This document shows, piece after piece, positions 56,001 to 64,000 of a stretch of DNA of 64,000 nucleotides. The DNA lies in contig OX411544.1 of NCBI GenBank assembly GCA_948146395.1, forward strand, positions 40,717,419 to 40,781,418, read 5' to 3'. Numbering within the stretch: position 1 is the first letter of the stretch; the number at the start of each line of letters is the position of its first letter. Source of the DNA: Fragum whitleyi (taxonomy: Eukaryota; Mollusca; Bivalvia; Cardiida; Cardiidae). The position numbers and the translations under genes are program-made. The notes under the pieces were generated by a model that made no database searches, was not told where the DNA came from, and was given only the letters and a program-made list of their open reading frames with translations.

Positions 56001-59000
56001 TATTTTATAAAAAATATGAATCTCCTAATTTGATTGAAACAGACATTTCATTCTGATTCATTATATAGTTTGCAGTAGTATCAAGATACACTATTGAAAA
56101 TTTCAAGGGTCAAAATGACCCAATGAATAAAAATTTTCTGGGGTCCAAATAGAACATCTTCAGATTTTAAATGGTCAAAACGCTGGTTCATTGGTCAAAT
56201 ACGAGCCTTGTAGACTATGAACCAATAGCGTGAGGTCCTATTTCACAGATTTGAAGAATATTTTTTTTTCTTTTATTGTAGTATAGTTGTTGTTGTGTGA
56301 TACCTTATCACGCTGTTTGAATACTCGAAGATGATTAAAGCAAACTTTGATTAGATTTCTGATTTTTCCTTAGATAAAAGAAAAATAAATGAGGTGTGTG
56401 TAACATTTCCAACCACTTCGATTATGCGCAAAGCAACTACTCTGACCATCCTGTGCATACGCACAGTCTTTTCAGAGTCGTCACTATGGGTTTTGTAGAA
56501 AGATAAGGTCTGAAAGTGTCTGTAAACAATTAGGTTGCTTTATATTTACATTTTTTTGCAGTCTAAGCTTCTCAATGGTTGCACCTCACGAACATTTCAA
56601 ATTGTTGGAAATGTCACGCACCAGCTCAAATAATAATAATAATGATAATATTGACGGACACAGCGGGATACGAACTTAAATCTGGAAACGTTCTATCCTG
56701 AACGCATGGCAGGGTTTGAGCGCAAACAAAGAAAACGTTGGTTAACAAAATATTGGGTGCTCAAAAATCTATGCATGGCTGTATGAAACAACGTTTAAAA
56801 TAATGAAATAACGGGTCTCTTGAAAAATATAACTAAGCTTAAAAAGTCATTTGACTCGGAAAGGTTACCGTCCACCTCCCTAAGGGCTCTCCGAGAGTGG
56901 TATGGAAAAGTTATCGGACCTCCCTGATTAAGAATCAAGATGTTAACTGCTACTTTTGGTAGCGACTGCCATTCCGAATGGTTTTATATATTGCAGCCAA
57001 GAATGAATTCATCTTACCTGTGTTACACTATAGAGGTTGTTTATTCATTTCAAATATTTGGAGGGGGGGGGGGCAAAACATATAAATCGCATTATGGTAA
57101 AAACCTATCACTTAAAATGATTTTGAAGATCCTATATTTCCGAAATGGGATATGGCAGCTAGTTCTAGGTAAAAATTTTGCTCATTTTTAGTTGAATGCT
57201 ATAAGGCAAAAGTGATCACGATGTTTTACACCATAAATCCTATTGCATAGTGCTATGTTATTTTTGATATGTATGGAATGCCAAAGCGGCAAATATTCAA
57301 GATATGACATTTCAGACTTCAAATCAAATTGTTAACAGTCAGATTTAGACCGCATTTCTTTATGTTTTTCAAAATGGCAGCTACTGAAAATATAAATTAA
57401 CCAGGAGGCACTAATTATTTATCCTTATTCATATTTAACAACTAAAACATATTTTTTACTTTCTTGATACAATTTCTATTAGTTCAAGTCTTTTTTTGTA
57501 ATTTAAACATCCTCTATGAGAGGTGGCGGCAAGTTAAAGATAAATTAAATGCCATTTTTCGTTGCAGTCTATGAAAGATAAGGGTTCGCCATGCACTGTG
57601 GCAAAAATCCTCTCTGAATATGTCATGAAATTGTTAATACAATGCCCCAAGGTTGAATCAAGTTGTTTGTAGTAAGTAGATCGTTCGGGTCCCGATTTGC
57701 CTTTGCGTGCGTTTTTCTAAAAATCAGCTTATTAAAAAGATTGGTATCACGTGTATAAAGGACACTTTTGACTGTTAATGATCTTTTAGGACCAAAACAT
57801 ATACATGAATACTTAGTGCTTTTGTTACAAAATGAAATAGCATATTAGTCTGTTTGAAGATCAAACATCCTGAATGGTAGATGGCAGCAAGTTTTGAATA
57901 CGAAATTTGTCTGTTTTTTTTTTTTTTTTTTTTTTTTTTTTGCATTCAAGAGTCAAGAGGAGTCGCCATGAACCATCCTAAAAGCCTTCTCTGAGAGTGC
58001 AAAAGAAAAGACTCCAATGAGTAAGAATAAAAAAGTTACTGGTCGATATTTTGTGTCCCGACTGCGTTTTCAAGCATTTTTTCTAGATGGCAGCCAAGAA
58101 AAAGCAACAAAAATCCTTATGAAACATTGGCCCCTACTTTTTTTTAAGGACACCTTTCTTTGTCGTTTTAGATACCGTTCGTATCAGATAAGGTCGAAAT
58201 TAAAATTTAAAAAAATGCTAAATTCTAAAACACAAATAAGGGGTGCGCTCTCACAAAGGGGTGTCTCAAATAAATTCTTCACAAGACCGTCTTCTATAGA
58301 CAACGCTCGGAAAGAAAGTCGGAACACCAAAAATATCGACTGATAGCTTTTTCATTCTCTCTCAGCAAAGTCGGTTAACTATTCCTTTGAACTCTCAGAG
58401 ATGGATTTTAGGATGGTGCAACAAATGATAGGTAAATCTTGAATTTAAAGCTAGCTGCCATCTACCATTCGGAATGTTTGATCTTCAAATTGGATTTAGA
58501 ACACTAAGAACACTAAATATATATGTTTTGGTCCTTAAAGATTATTTACAATCAAAGATTGCTCACATACATTGTGTTCCATTTTTTTGTATTTTCATTG
58601 GCTGCCATTTAGAAAAACATCCTACAATATCGACTGTAAACAGCACGTTTCAACCTTGGGGATGTTGAAGTAAAAAATTTATGTGACAACCAGAGAGAAT
58701 ATTTGGCAAAGTGTATGGCGACCCCTCATCTTTCATAGATTGCAAAAAAATAGCAAAATTTCTATCTTAAACTGGCTGCCATCTTTCATAGAGAATGTTT
58801 GAATTTAACTGATAGACCTTGTACCAAGAACGTAAAAAGATATTTATTTTGGACCTTAAATATGAATAAAATTCTTATGATGTCTGTATAGTACCACCTA
58901 CTTTATTTGTATTTCTTATGGCTGTCATTTAGAAAAACACCAAGAAAGGCATTCGGAATCCGAAATATCGACTGTTGACAGCTTGATTTGAACTCGGGAA

Positions 59001-61156
59001 AGTCGTATCAACAATACCATAACACTCTGCAATAGGACCTATGGTGTGGTACATTGTGAACACTTATCCCTCATGATTTTCAACAAAAAATTAGCAAAAT
59101 TATCAAGAACTGGTACCATCTCTATTTTCGGAAATCAGGATCTTCAAAATATTTTAAGTACAAGAGGTTTTTACAAGAACGCAAACTAGACATGTTTCGT
59201 TTCTTTAAACTAACTAAACAACTTTCTTTGATATTGCTTTAACAAGAATACGGGCTACGGGTTCCTGGTGCTCGACAATTTTAAATATTCTAGATTGTAT
59301 ATATAGAAGTTATAGTAGAAAATGGGAATTATTCTTTAAATCGCGACAAGACTTAATAGCCTTCCTCTATTTCTCCGAAAAAGATTACCTTATCATCTTT
59401 TAATCTTTACTTTGCTGTTTTCTTATCCTAGTAGTAAGAGTAATTCTTGATAATATAAACGTCTATTGTTTTCAGCTTTACAAAGCATACAATTATTAAA
59501 AGCGGAAATTCACCCCGATCAAAACCATTCTGAAACATTCGTTCAGCCCTCTATTCGCAGCATTCAAAACGCTTTAATCGTTCAAAAACGCTTCAAAAGC
59601 GTTTAAAAACAAAGCTTCATAACTTTATACTGTAAATAGATCTCATCATTACATTATTCCATTGGCTGGCGTTGATTCTGGGGCGTCTTATTGGTCGCGA
59701 AGACACACAAAGCTATTTATAGTACTTTTTAGTGAGGTAATAGAATATCGCTTACTTCGTTCGTTTGAACGAAATAAGCAACACCATATTACCTCTATTT
59801 AATTTCATTAAAAAAAACCTCGCTAGTCTGTCTCATTCAATTTCATTCCAAAATTGTACACCCTGTCAATTTGACGATGTTCTAAACTATGGGCCAACTT
59901 ATTTCTGACCCTGGGCGGGTACTGTTGCCCGCAACATCAGAGCATCTCTCAGAAAGCGGACAACCAGCTCTAGACTGGTCAACATATCGACTCTCAGAAT
60001 AGCCTAGATTAGGCTATTCTGATATTCGACAATGGGACCAGTCTACACCCGATCCGAAAGAGGGCCAGAAATAAGTTGGCCCTATATTTGTTTCCCCACC
60101 AGATCTCATTTTCACTCATTGCCCCGCCGGTGGTCAGCATTTTAGCCAATGATCCACTTGTTGATAAGTTTGACTTAAGTTGTTTCAAAAACCCTTATTC
60201 CGGGGCTGCGCCACTTGGACGTGAGTTGACCGAGAAAATGTTCGAGCGTTTGAAATTACCAGGAATACGGCAAGGTGAGACTGTTTGCAATGATATATTT
60301 CCCAAAATTGATAATGAAAACTTATTTAACACTTTAATAGAAATCTACGTTATCAATATTCTCTCGTTATAACTATCTTTTATGCGATTTCTTTAGTATT
60401 TGCTTTTCCAATTGATTGATTAAATCACGAGCCACTGAGGGTCCCTGATTTAAGTTATTGTGAGCTCGGAATGTAAAATTTATAAGGTTCATTTATTTCG
60501 ATTTTTTTTATTATTCGTAAATAGAAAATTCGCCAAGTCTGATCGGAGTCTTTGCTACGTATCTAATAGACAGTTATGGACCTATAGTATTAATTCACAA
60601 TAGTTGAGTACACAATATGCCAAATTTATAATATAAATTATATATTATATAAAACGTACTTAGTGTTTTATATGAAAAAAAATCTAACGAGGTTAGGGAA
60701 ATTGATAATTGTCGAGGATCACAATTGTCAATTCCCACAACCGATTTAGAAATATTTGTATACCATACACTTAGTACGTAGGCCTATTACATTCATCTTA
60801 TGACATCTATTCGCATTATTTTCGTCGATATTTCTAACTGAAATGCAAGTTTCTAAAAATAACTGCATTATGTCATTGTTCTCAAAATATCCATGTGATA
60901 TCATAAAAAATATCATATTGGATGTTATCACACGGTTATTTGTACAGTTATAAGATAAATGACTATCCAAGCTTGTCAATGTCTGTCCGTCACGCATCCA
61001 TGAAATTGTTGGAAATGTCACATTCATGCTTATTTAATTCATTGAATACTTCAAGGTTATGGCATGTCTGAGGCCAGTCCAGCTCTGACCACAACGCCAC
61101 TGGATGGATGGAAATACGGCTCAATTGGGGTACCGCTGCCAAACACTGAATGTAAA
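46902..61156 (+). CDS. Acyl-CoA synthetase, 4CL/luciferase-like, exons 1-7 (3' end outside window)
   Basis: Seven exons joined in phase give 373 codons: 46902-47051, 50754-50961, 51973-52079, 53260-53471, 55325-55493, 60103-60274 and 61056-61156. All donors are GT and all acceptors AG. The product matches the ANL superfamily, which activates a carboxylate with ATP to an acyl-AMP and then transfers it to CoA. Visible motifs are [20 protein letters not shown] near residues 49-68, the phosphate-binding signature [17 protein letters not shown], then [21 protein letters not shown] and the adenine-pocket motif [10 protein letters not shown]. Family members are usually about 540 residues. The hinge, the catalytic lysine of the C-terminal domain and any peroxisomal C-terminal signal therefore lie beyond 64000. 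The substrate cannot be read from the sequence. Animal relatives are mostly annotated only as 4CL-like or luciferin 4-monooxygenase-like. No frameshift or stop was seen, so it looks intact as far as it goes. Confidence 0.93.
47190..48435. repeat. 96-bp minisatellite, about 13 units
   Basis: The anchor GGAGTTCCCATTCTACCTT recurs at 47248, 47344, 47438, 47535, 47631, 47727, 47822, 47917, 48013, 48109, 48205 and 48317, a spacing of 94-97 except the last. Each unit also contains TTTATCGAAAAAGGCC and TTGAACCAAACGTCTTTTC. It sits in intron 1 of the synthetase, about 140 bases after exon 1. Confidence 0.97.
48436..49019. other. Short palindrome and SINE fragment, no gene
   Basis: ACGCTATTGTGACTTGTGAT and its inverse ...GAGTCACAATAGCG lie at 48467-48524. 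A minus-strand SINE tail fragment is at 48729-48845. An 82-codon frame at 48500 is not recognised. Confidence 0.45.
49020..49266. mobile_element. MITE, ends CTGGGGCCCGTTTTA
   Basis: CTGGGGCCCGTTTTAATAAA plus CGTCTTACGA is inverted at the right as TCGTAAGATTTTTAGTAAAA then CAGGCCCCTGG. A central hairpin ATTGGAATCGTCTCTAAAAGACGATTC is present. Half copies lie at 24403 and 25829. Confidence 0.8.
49790..50180. mobile_element. Tc1-like foldback MITE copy
   Basis: It starts near AAATTGACATGAAATTGACA and ends AATTTCACGATGTTGTTAAC then TGT. Confidence 0.65.
50340..50580. repeat. Palindrome with a 67-bp tandem duplication of one arm
   Basis: AGTTTCATTTCTCAATGAAA through CATATCTTATAATTTAATAC occurs twice in a row (50446-50512 and 50513-50579). 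It is also the inverse of 50340-50392. The centre is CGCGAAGCGGATTCACACATG. Confidence 0.75.
50754..50961 (+). CDS. Acyl-CoA synthetase exon 2
   Basis: The acceptor is TTTATAG before ATAGATGGT and the donor is GTAATG at 50962. It encodes [20 protein letters not shown] through [20 protein letters not shown], the start of the AMP-binding domain. It ends in phase 1. The in-frame [20 protein letters not shown] stretch matches the 'N...' and 'A.l.G...aG' blocks conserved in the family. Confidence 0.92.
51528..51747. mobile_element. 220-bp MITE flanked by TTAA (piggyBac-like)
   Basis: TTAA lies at 51524-51527 and 51748-51751. The ends are CCATTTGCTGTTT and AAACAGGAAAGGG. The central hairpin is GAAATTGCTTCTAACAAGCA then ATTTC. 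Confidence 0.82.
51973..52079 (+). CDS. Acyl-CoA synthetase exon 3
   Basis: The acceptor is TTCCAACAG and the donor is GTAAGA at 52080. The exon starts with the last two bases of a glycine codon and encodes [20 protein letters not shown] followed by [15 protein letters not shown]. This is the helix-strand unit after the first conserved block. It ends in phase 0. Confidence 0.92.
52923..53241. mobile_element. Family B element just upstream of synthetase exon 4
   Basis: It runs from TTATCTTACAACTATAC to ATGCTGAGTACGTAATATA. It ends about 18 bases before the exon 4 acceptor, which it nearly abuts. Confidence 0.8.
53260..53471 (+). CDS. Acyl-CoA synthetase exon 4 (AMP-binding signature)
   Basis: The acceptor is TTTGTCAG and the donor is GGTAATAC at 53472. 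The exon encodes [10 protein letters not shown] through [20 protein letters not shown] and [15 protein letters not shown]. It carries the glycine- and threonine-rich phosphate loop with its lysine, the defining signature of AMP-binding enzymes. It ends in phase 2, inside the arginine codon completed by exon 5. Confidence 0.95.
53499..53728. mobile_element. 230-bp MITE flanked by TTAA (piggyBac-like)
   Basis: TTAA lies at 53495-53498 and 53729-53732. The ends are CCCTTTGCTGTTT and AAACAGGTAAGGG. It is closely related to the copy at 51528 and begins 27 bases after the exon 4 donor. Confidence 0.88.
54030..54463. mobile_element. Tc1-like foldback MITE copy
   Basis: It starts near CATCTTGAAATTGACATTC and ends TCAATTTGATGATGTTTCTA then ACTGTA. 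Confidence 0.65.
55325..55493 (+). CDS. Acyl-CoA synthetase exon 5
   Basis: The exon encodes [20 protein letters not shown], then [20 protein letters not shown] and so on to [15 protein letters not shown] is the family block that contributes to the acyl-binding pocket. Two in-phase acceptors exist six bases apart. TTTAG would start the exon at 55319 and add two residues (Ser, His). GTCACAG starts it at 55325 and is preferred because it restores the arginine. The donor is GTATGG at 55494. Confidence 0.9.
55563..55770 (-). mobile_element. SINE copy, minus strand
   Basis: On the plus strand TTTGAATTGGGTTTCACGCC and GCTTTCAACA are the inverse of the SINE tail. Body blocks GAACCCTGGTATTTCTCAC and ATTACATCCTTTCCTAG follow. 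Confidence 0.75.
55771..57099. other. Intron 5 sequence, mostly unassigned
   Basis: A family C palindrome module (GCAAAGCAACTACTCTGACC and inverse) lies at 56430-56490. A small AT-rich hairpin lies at 55984-56025. No exon was recognised. Confidence 0.4.
57100..59180. repeat. 2-kb palindrome built of head-to-head tandem units
   Basis: The left arm has three units of about 360 bp marked by ...GAAATGGGATATGGCAGC (57145), CTATGAGAGGTGGCGGCAAG (57513) and CTGAATGGTAGATGGCAGCA (57870). The right arm has their inverses near 58455, 58780 and 59110 (for example GCTGCCATCTACCATTCGG). The arms diverge and are separated by roughly 400 bp including a T30 run at 57910-57941. Confidence 0.8.
59490..59890. 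mobile_element. Tc1-like foldback MITE copy
   Basis: It contains GATCAAAACCATTC at the left and TGTCAATTTGACGATGTTCT at the right. Confidence 0.6.
59891..60082. mobile_element. 192-bp MITE directly before synthetase exon 6
   Basis: The ends GGGCCAACTTATTTCTG and CAGAAATAAGTTGGCCC are perfect inverted repeats of 17 bases. An inner hairpin is AGAATAGCCTAGATTAGGCTATTCT. The right end is 20 bases from the first base of exon 6. Confidence 0.9.
60103..60274 (+). CDS. Acyl-CoA synthetase exon 6
   Basis: The acceptor is TTTCCCCACCAG and the donor is GTGAGA at 60275. The exon encodes [40 protein letters not shown] and [17 protein letters not shown]. 'PP.v..l...plvdkydLs' and SGAAPLG are family blocks. 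It follows exon 5 without missing residues. A 192-bp inverted-repeat element ends only 20 bases before the exon. Confidence 0.93.
60645..60958. mobile_element. Family B element, inverted copy
   Basis: It runs from AAACGTACTTAGTGTTTTAT to TGTACAGTTATAAGATAA. It lies in intron 6 of the synthetase. Confidence 0.8.
61056..61156 (+). CDS. Acyl-CoA synthetase exon 7
   Basis: The acceptor is CTTCAAG and the donor is GTAGGA at 61157. It completes the glycine of [20 protein letters not shown] and continues [19 protein letters not shown] is the adenine-binding block and '[11 protein letters not shown].K' the block after it. The next exon should begin with an 'IVD...G' hinge-proximal stretch. None was found between 61157 and 64000. 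Confidence 0.92.
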
Positions 61157-61679
61157 GTAGGATTTATTTGTGCTTTTTAAAGTATGTTTACGAAGATTGT
61201 CCCTCAAACTCGTGAACTTTTTTAAATTATTTAGACACGCAACTTATACGAACGATATTTGTTCGCTTTGACAATGTACGCAGTTGGGGATCCAAAAAGG
61301 GATTTGTTTGAACCACACTCTGTAGACTTTTTAAGTTGGAATGCGGAGCAATTCCAACTTAGATTTAACAAAACCGCAAAATGAACACAAGATAATTTCA
61401 TTTCGGGTTTTTTGATAACACACATCACGTGAACAGGATGTGAATACACTTCGGCCTGATTTGTTTATCTCAGCTGGACATAGACATATAGTTTATTTCA
61501 TGAAGAAGTAATGATGCTGAACAATTACACAATAATCACTTCATGTAAATTATTAACACGCTAATTTATGTTTTAAACGATATTTATTGAAACTTGCGTA
61601 CGAATTTACTAGTATCACATGTTTGCATTACTATATTTGGAAATCATGTGATAAGTCAAGTCCAATAAAGTCAGCTGTT

Positions 61680-61817
61680 GACAATAGCACTAGCCAATCA
61701 CGTGATCTGCTTATCTGGTAATGTCGCGACCTGTTTTTCGTAGAATTGTGACAAAAGTACAAGCCAATCACGTGATCTGCTTATTTGGTAATGTCGCTGC
61801 CTGTTTTTCGTAGAATT
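61680..61817. repeat. 70-bp direct duplication
   Basis: AGCCAATCACGTGATCTGCT through TGCCTGTTTTTCGTAGAATT occurs twice in tandem. Each copy carries a CCAATCACGTGA word. Confidence 0.9.
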
Positions 61818-62109
61818 ATGTTATAGCTTCTTTTGGAGGTCTAGTTTCTCTTTCTGAACGCCCTTATTAACTCAACAAAAAAGTTATCAAATTGTTCCGT
61901 AAACCATCATAAGAAACGCGCAACATCTACAGATACATGTATTTATCTGCATTAAAAACCCGATCCAATAAATATTCTCTTTTTATTACTTCTCTAAAAA
62001 CGGAACCCCATTTCTAAAATCGCGCGACAATTTAACTTGATGGTGGACGCAGCAAGGATCGATGAAGTTATAGATCCACATGTTTAAGTGAGTGATCAAA
62101 GGTCAATTT

Positions 62110-62700
62110 TGTCGATACGTGAACACAACTCCTCCCTCATTTATGGACAGATTTAGATGAAATTTTCACAGAATGTTCCTAGTGTCCCGACCTAGTGCAT
62201 ATTGTCCGGGTTTAGTGAATATTATCCGCGTCCTGGAAAAAGGGGCCTTCATTTAAAAAGTCTTGTGAACGCAACTCCTTCATTTAAGGACCAATTTGAA
62301 TGAAACTTCACAATATGTTCCTAGAAACCTGACCTAGCGCATACAGTCGCAGTTTGGTAAATTTTAGCCGTGTCATGGATAAAGGGGCCTTCTTGAAAAC
62401 ATTATTATGAACGCAGCGTCTCCTCCATTTCTGGATGAAACTTTCACAAAATGTTTTCCTTGCCTAAATATAGTCGTGGTTTGGTGAAATACAGCTGCGT
62501 CATGGAAAAGGGGACCTTCTTGTAAAAATTCTTGTAAACGGAACTCCTCCTCTATTTATAGACTTATTTAAAAAAATCTACGAAATGTTCATCGTAACCT
62601 GAATTCTTGCATGTTGTTGCAGTTAAGTGAATTTCAGTCGCGTCATGGAAAAGGGGTTCTTCATGTCAAAGTTCTTGTGAATGCAACTCCATTGACAAAA
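62110..62700. repeat. Degenerate tandem array, unit about 125-143 bp
   Basis: GGAAAAAGGGGCCTTC-like anchors lie at 62242, 62384, 62510 and 62653, each followed by TTCTTGTGAACGCAACTCCT-like and TGAAACTTTCACAA-like blocks. Confidence 0.85.
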
Positions 62701-64000
62701 ATGGCCGTATTGTTACTTTTCTTATTATACAAATGGTACATTTGATATAAAAGTTAACAGCTCTCTTTTTAAGGATTGATTGGGTTGATACTTTCAACGG
62801 TTATTCTTCATCTTATTATTATTATTATTAGTTGAAGTTTAAAGAGGCATTAAACCTCATGCAATCAATCAATCATAACGAACATATTGACCTTAACAAT
62901 TTAAATAAGAAGTCTGCAAATGTTTTGAATTGCGTTCTGTCAAAAAAAGAATTGTCTACAAGTATTTTTGTGAAACAGCAACAGAGTGACGGCGTATATT
63001 GTGCCTATGGGACTCTTGTTACTCTAGCAGAGGGTTTCCCGATTATTTAGCTTTAATGTTACCAATTTTCCAAGTGCAATATAGTAAAATAGAAAAAGAT
63101 ATTCCGGAAAGAATGGATGCACCATCATTTTGTAGTTTGATTTAGCTCTAAGATAATCGTACGATTGTCGCAAAATATTTATATAATGGTATTAAATTGT
63201 TATATCTATCGTAGGACCTATCCCTATTTTGATCGTAGCAAAAAACGATTGCTTAACCTTAATTGGTTTAGGGAGGCAATTGATAAAGATTCACTAGACT
63301 TTATTCAATTATACGTATATAAATAAAAAAAGTTGTCTTAGTAAAGACTCGGTTATTCCATTCTCCGGGCGAAACTTTGATTATTGAAATCCAGGGTTTA
63401 CAGTGAATCATCTACAAAGCTGCAAAATCGCGAACAATAAAAAAAGGAGTATTTTCTGTTAGGTAAACGCAAAGTGTGAACCATCATTTCAAACAGTGAA
63501 TAATTCTATAGTAAAGGATTGAAATTTCAATATATCAAAGTGTTCTGTGTAGTAACACTGCTACGACAACGACAACTTACGCATGAAAGATTAACTATAA
63601 ATACTTTTATCTGCAAGCGTTAGAATGGGATAACCGAAATTTGGTACAATACGTTCCATTCAAACGCAAAGTAATAGTCAATGAGAAACAAAATCAGGGT
63701 CTCTGTTGTTGCATCTATCCTTTTGAAAAATTTTGTATGAGAATTAAAGTAAAAAAAAATACCCAATAAACGAATCACAATAATAATTGAAAATAATGAT
63801 AATGATAGAAAGAATAAAAGTTAAGACCTCGAAACATTCACCTTGGTACATGTGATCATGCTCATTTTACCAGGATGTATCAGGTACAATTAGTCGTGTA
63901 ATGCTCCACACATCCGGCGCGACAGCCCGGAGTCGTTGTACGCTCGTTGAAATACTCATTATTTCAGGACATACAAGTATACATCTTTTTTGTCAGTATG

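Larger units (their letters stand above)
61157..64000 (+). other. Intron 7 of the synthetase gene, open at the right edge
   Basis: No further exon of the synthetase is recognisable here, although the C-terminal 165 or so residues are still expected. The stretch holds a 70-bp direct duplication at 61680-61817, a degenerate tandem array at 62110-62700 and otherwise AT-rich unassigned sequence. A 72-codon open frame at 62832-63050 begins in a SINE-like tail and resembles no protein I know. Confidence 0.5.

Noticed and set aside
46902..61156. Synthetase as a possible luciferase
   Set aside because: The motifs define the whole 4CL/luciferase-like family. Nothing visible is specific for light emission.

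Overview
The window is AT-rich eukaryotic nuclear DNA with spliced genes, long repeat-filled introns and very many miniature inverted-repeat elements. SINEs ending in a 'gaaagcgacgtaaaaccc'-type tail with CAAA repeats, a V-SINE-like element and a hairpin repeat beginning TTTTAGCTCACCTGAG point to a lophotrochozoan, most likely a mollusc and perhaps a bivalve. That assignment is inference from repeat types I recognise, not from a marker gene. No CRISPR array, bacterial operon or prokaryotic feature is present.

Three host loci can be supported. (1) Minus strand, about 25.6 to 7.6 kb: exons of a radial spoke head protein of the RSPH4A/RSPH6A family, a structural part of motile cilia. Four exon types splice cleanly in phase, but the first coding exon is present twice in a tandem duplication. 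The conserved middle of the protein was not found, and the last recognisable exon carries a stop and a frameshift, so the locus looks like a decaying copy. (2) Plus strand, 37.07 to 40.83 kb: a two-exon gene for a 65-residue secreted peptide with four cysteines, with a TATA box and an ATTAAA poly(A) signal. (3) Plus strand, 46.90 kb to beyond the right edge: seven exons covering the first 373 residues of an acyl-CoA synthetase of the 4-coumarate:CoA ligase / firefly luciferase-like family. Its C-terminal domain lies outside the window.

Layout: 0.4-4.3 kb is a tandem array of foldback units with a nested inverted-repeat element and SINE. 8.26-11.72 kb is a broken APE-type LINE (endonuclease plus reverse transcriptase, with a 2A-like peptide) in an intron of the radial spoke locus. 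12.9-20 kb holds nested foldback elements between the spoke exons, and 22.5-26.0 kb is a direct duplication. 26.9-28.2 kb and 31.5-32.8 kb are two roughly 1.3 kb inverted-repeat elements with perfect 10-bp target duplications. 32.8-36.1 kb shows almost nothing. 37-42.4 kb is the peptide gene with a transposon-filled intron, followed by a nested element. 43-46 kb is foldback elements and a V-SINE. 46.9-64 kb is the synthetase gene, whose introns hold a 96-bp minisatellite, two TTAA-flanked MITEs, a 2-kb palindrome and a MITE abutting a splice acceptor.

The three host genes show no functional link to each other. The dominant theme is a few short inverted-repeat families invading the same introns repeatedly, and one another. 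Several boundaries are fixed by target-site duplications visible in the sequence. Coordinates of repeat families are read by eye and are good to about 5-20 bases unless a flanking duplication is given.
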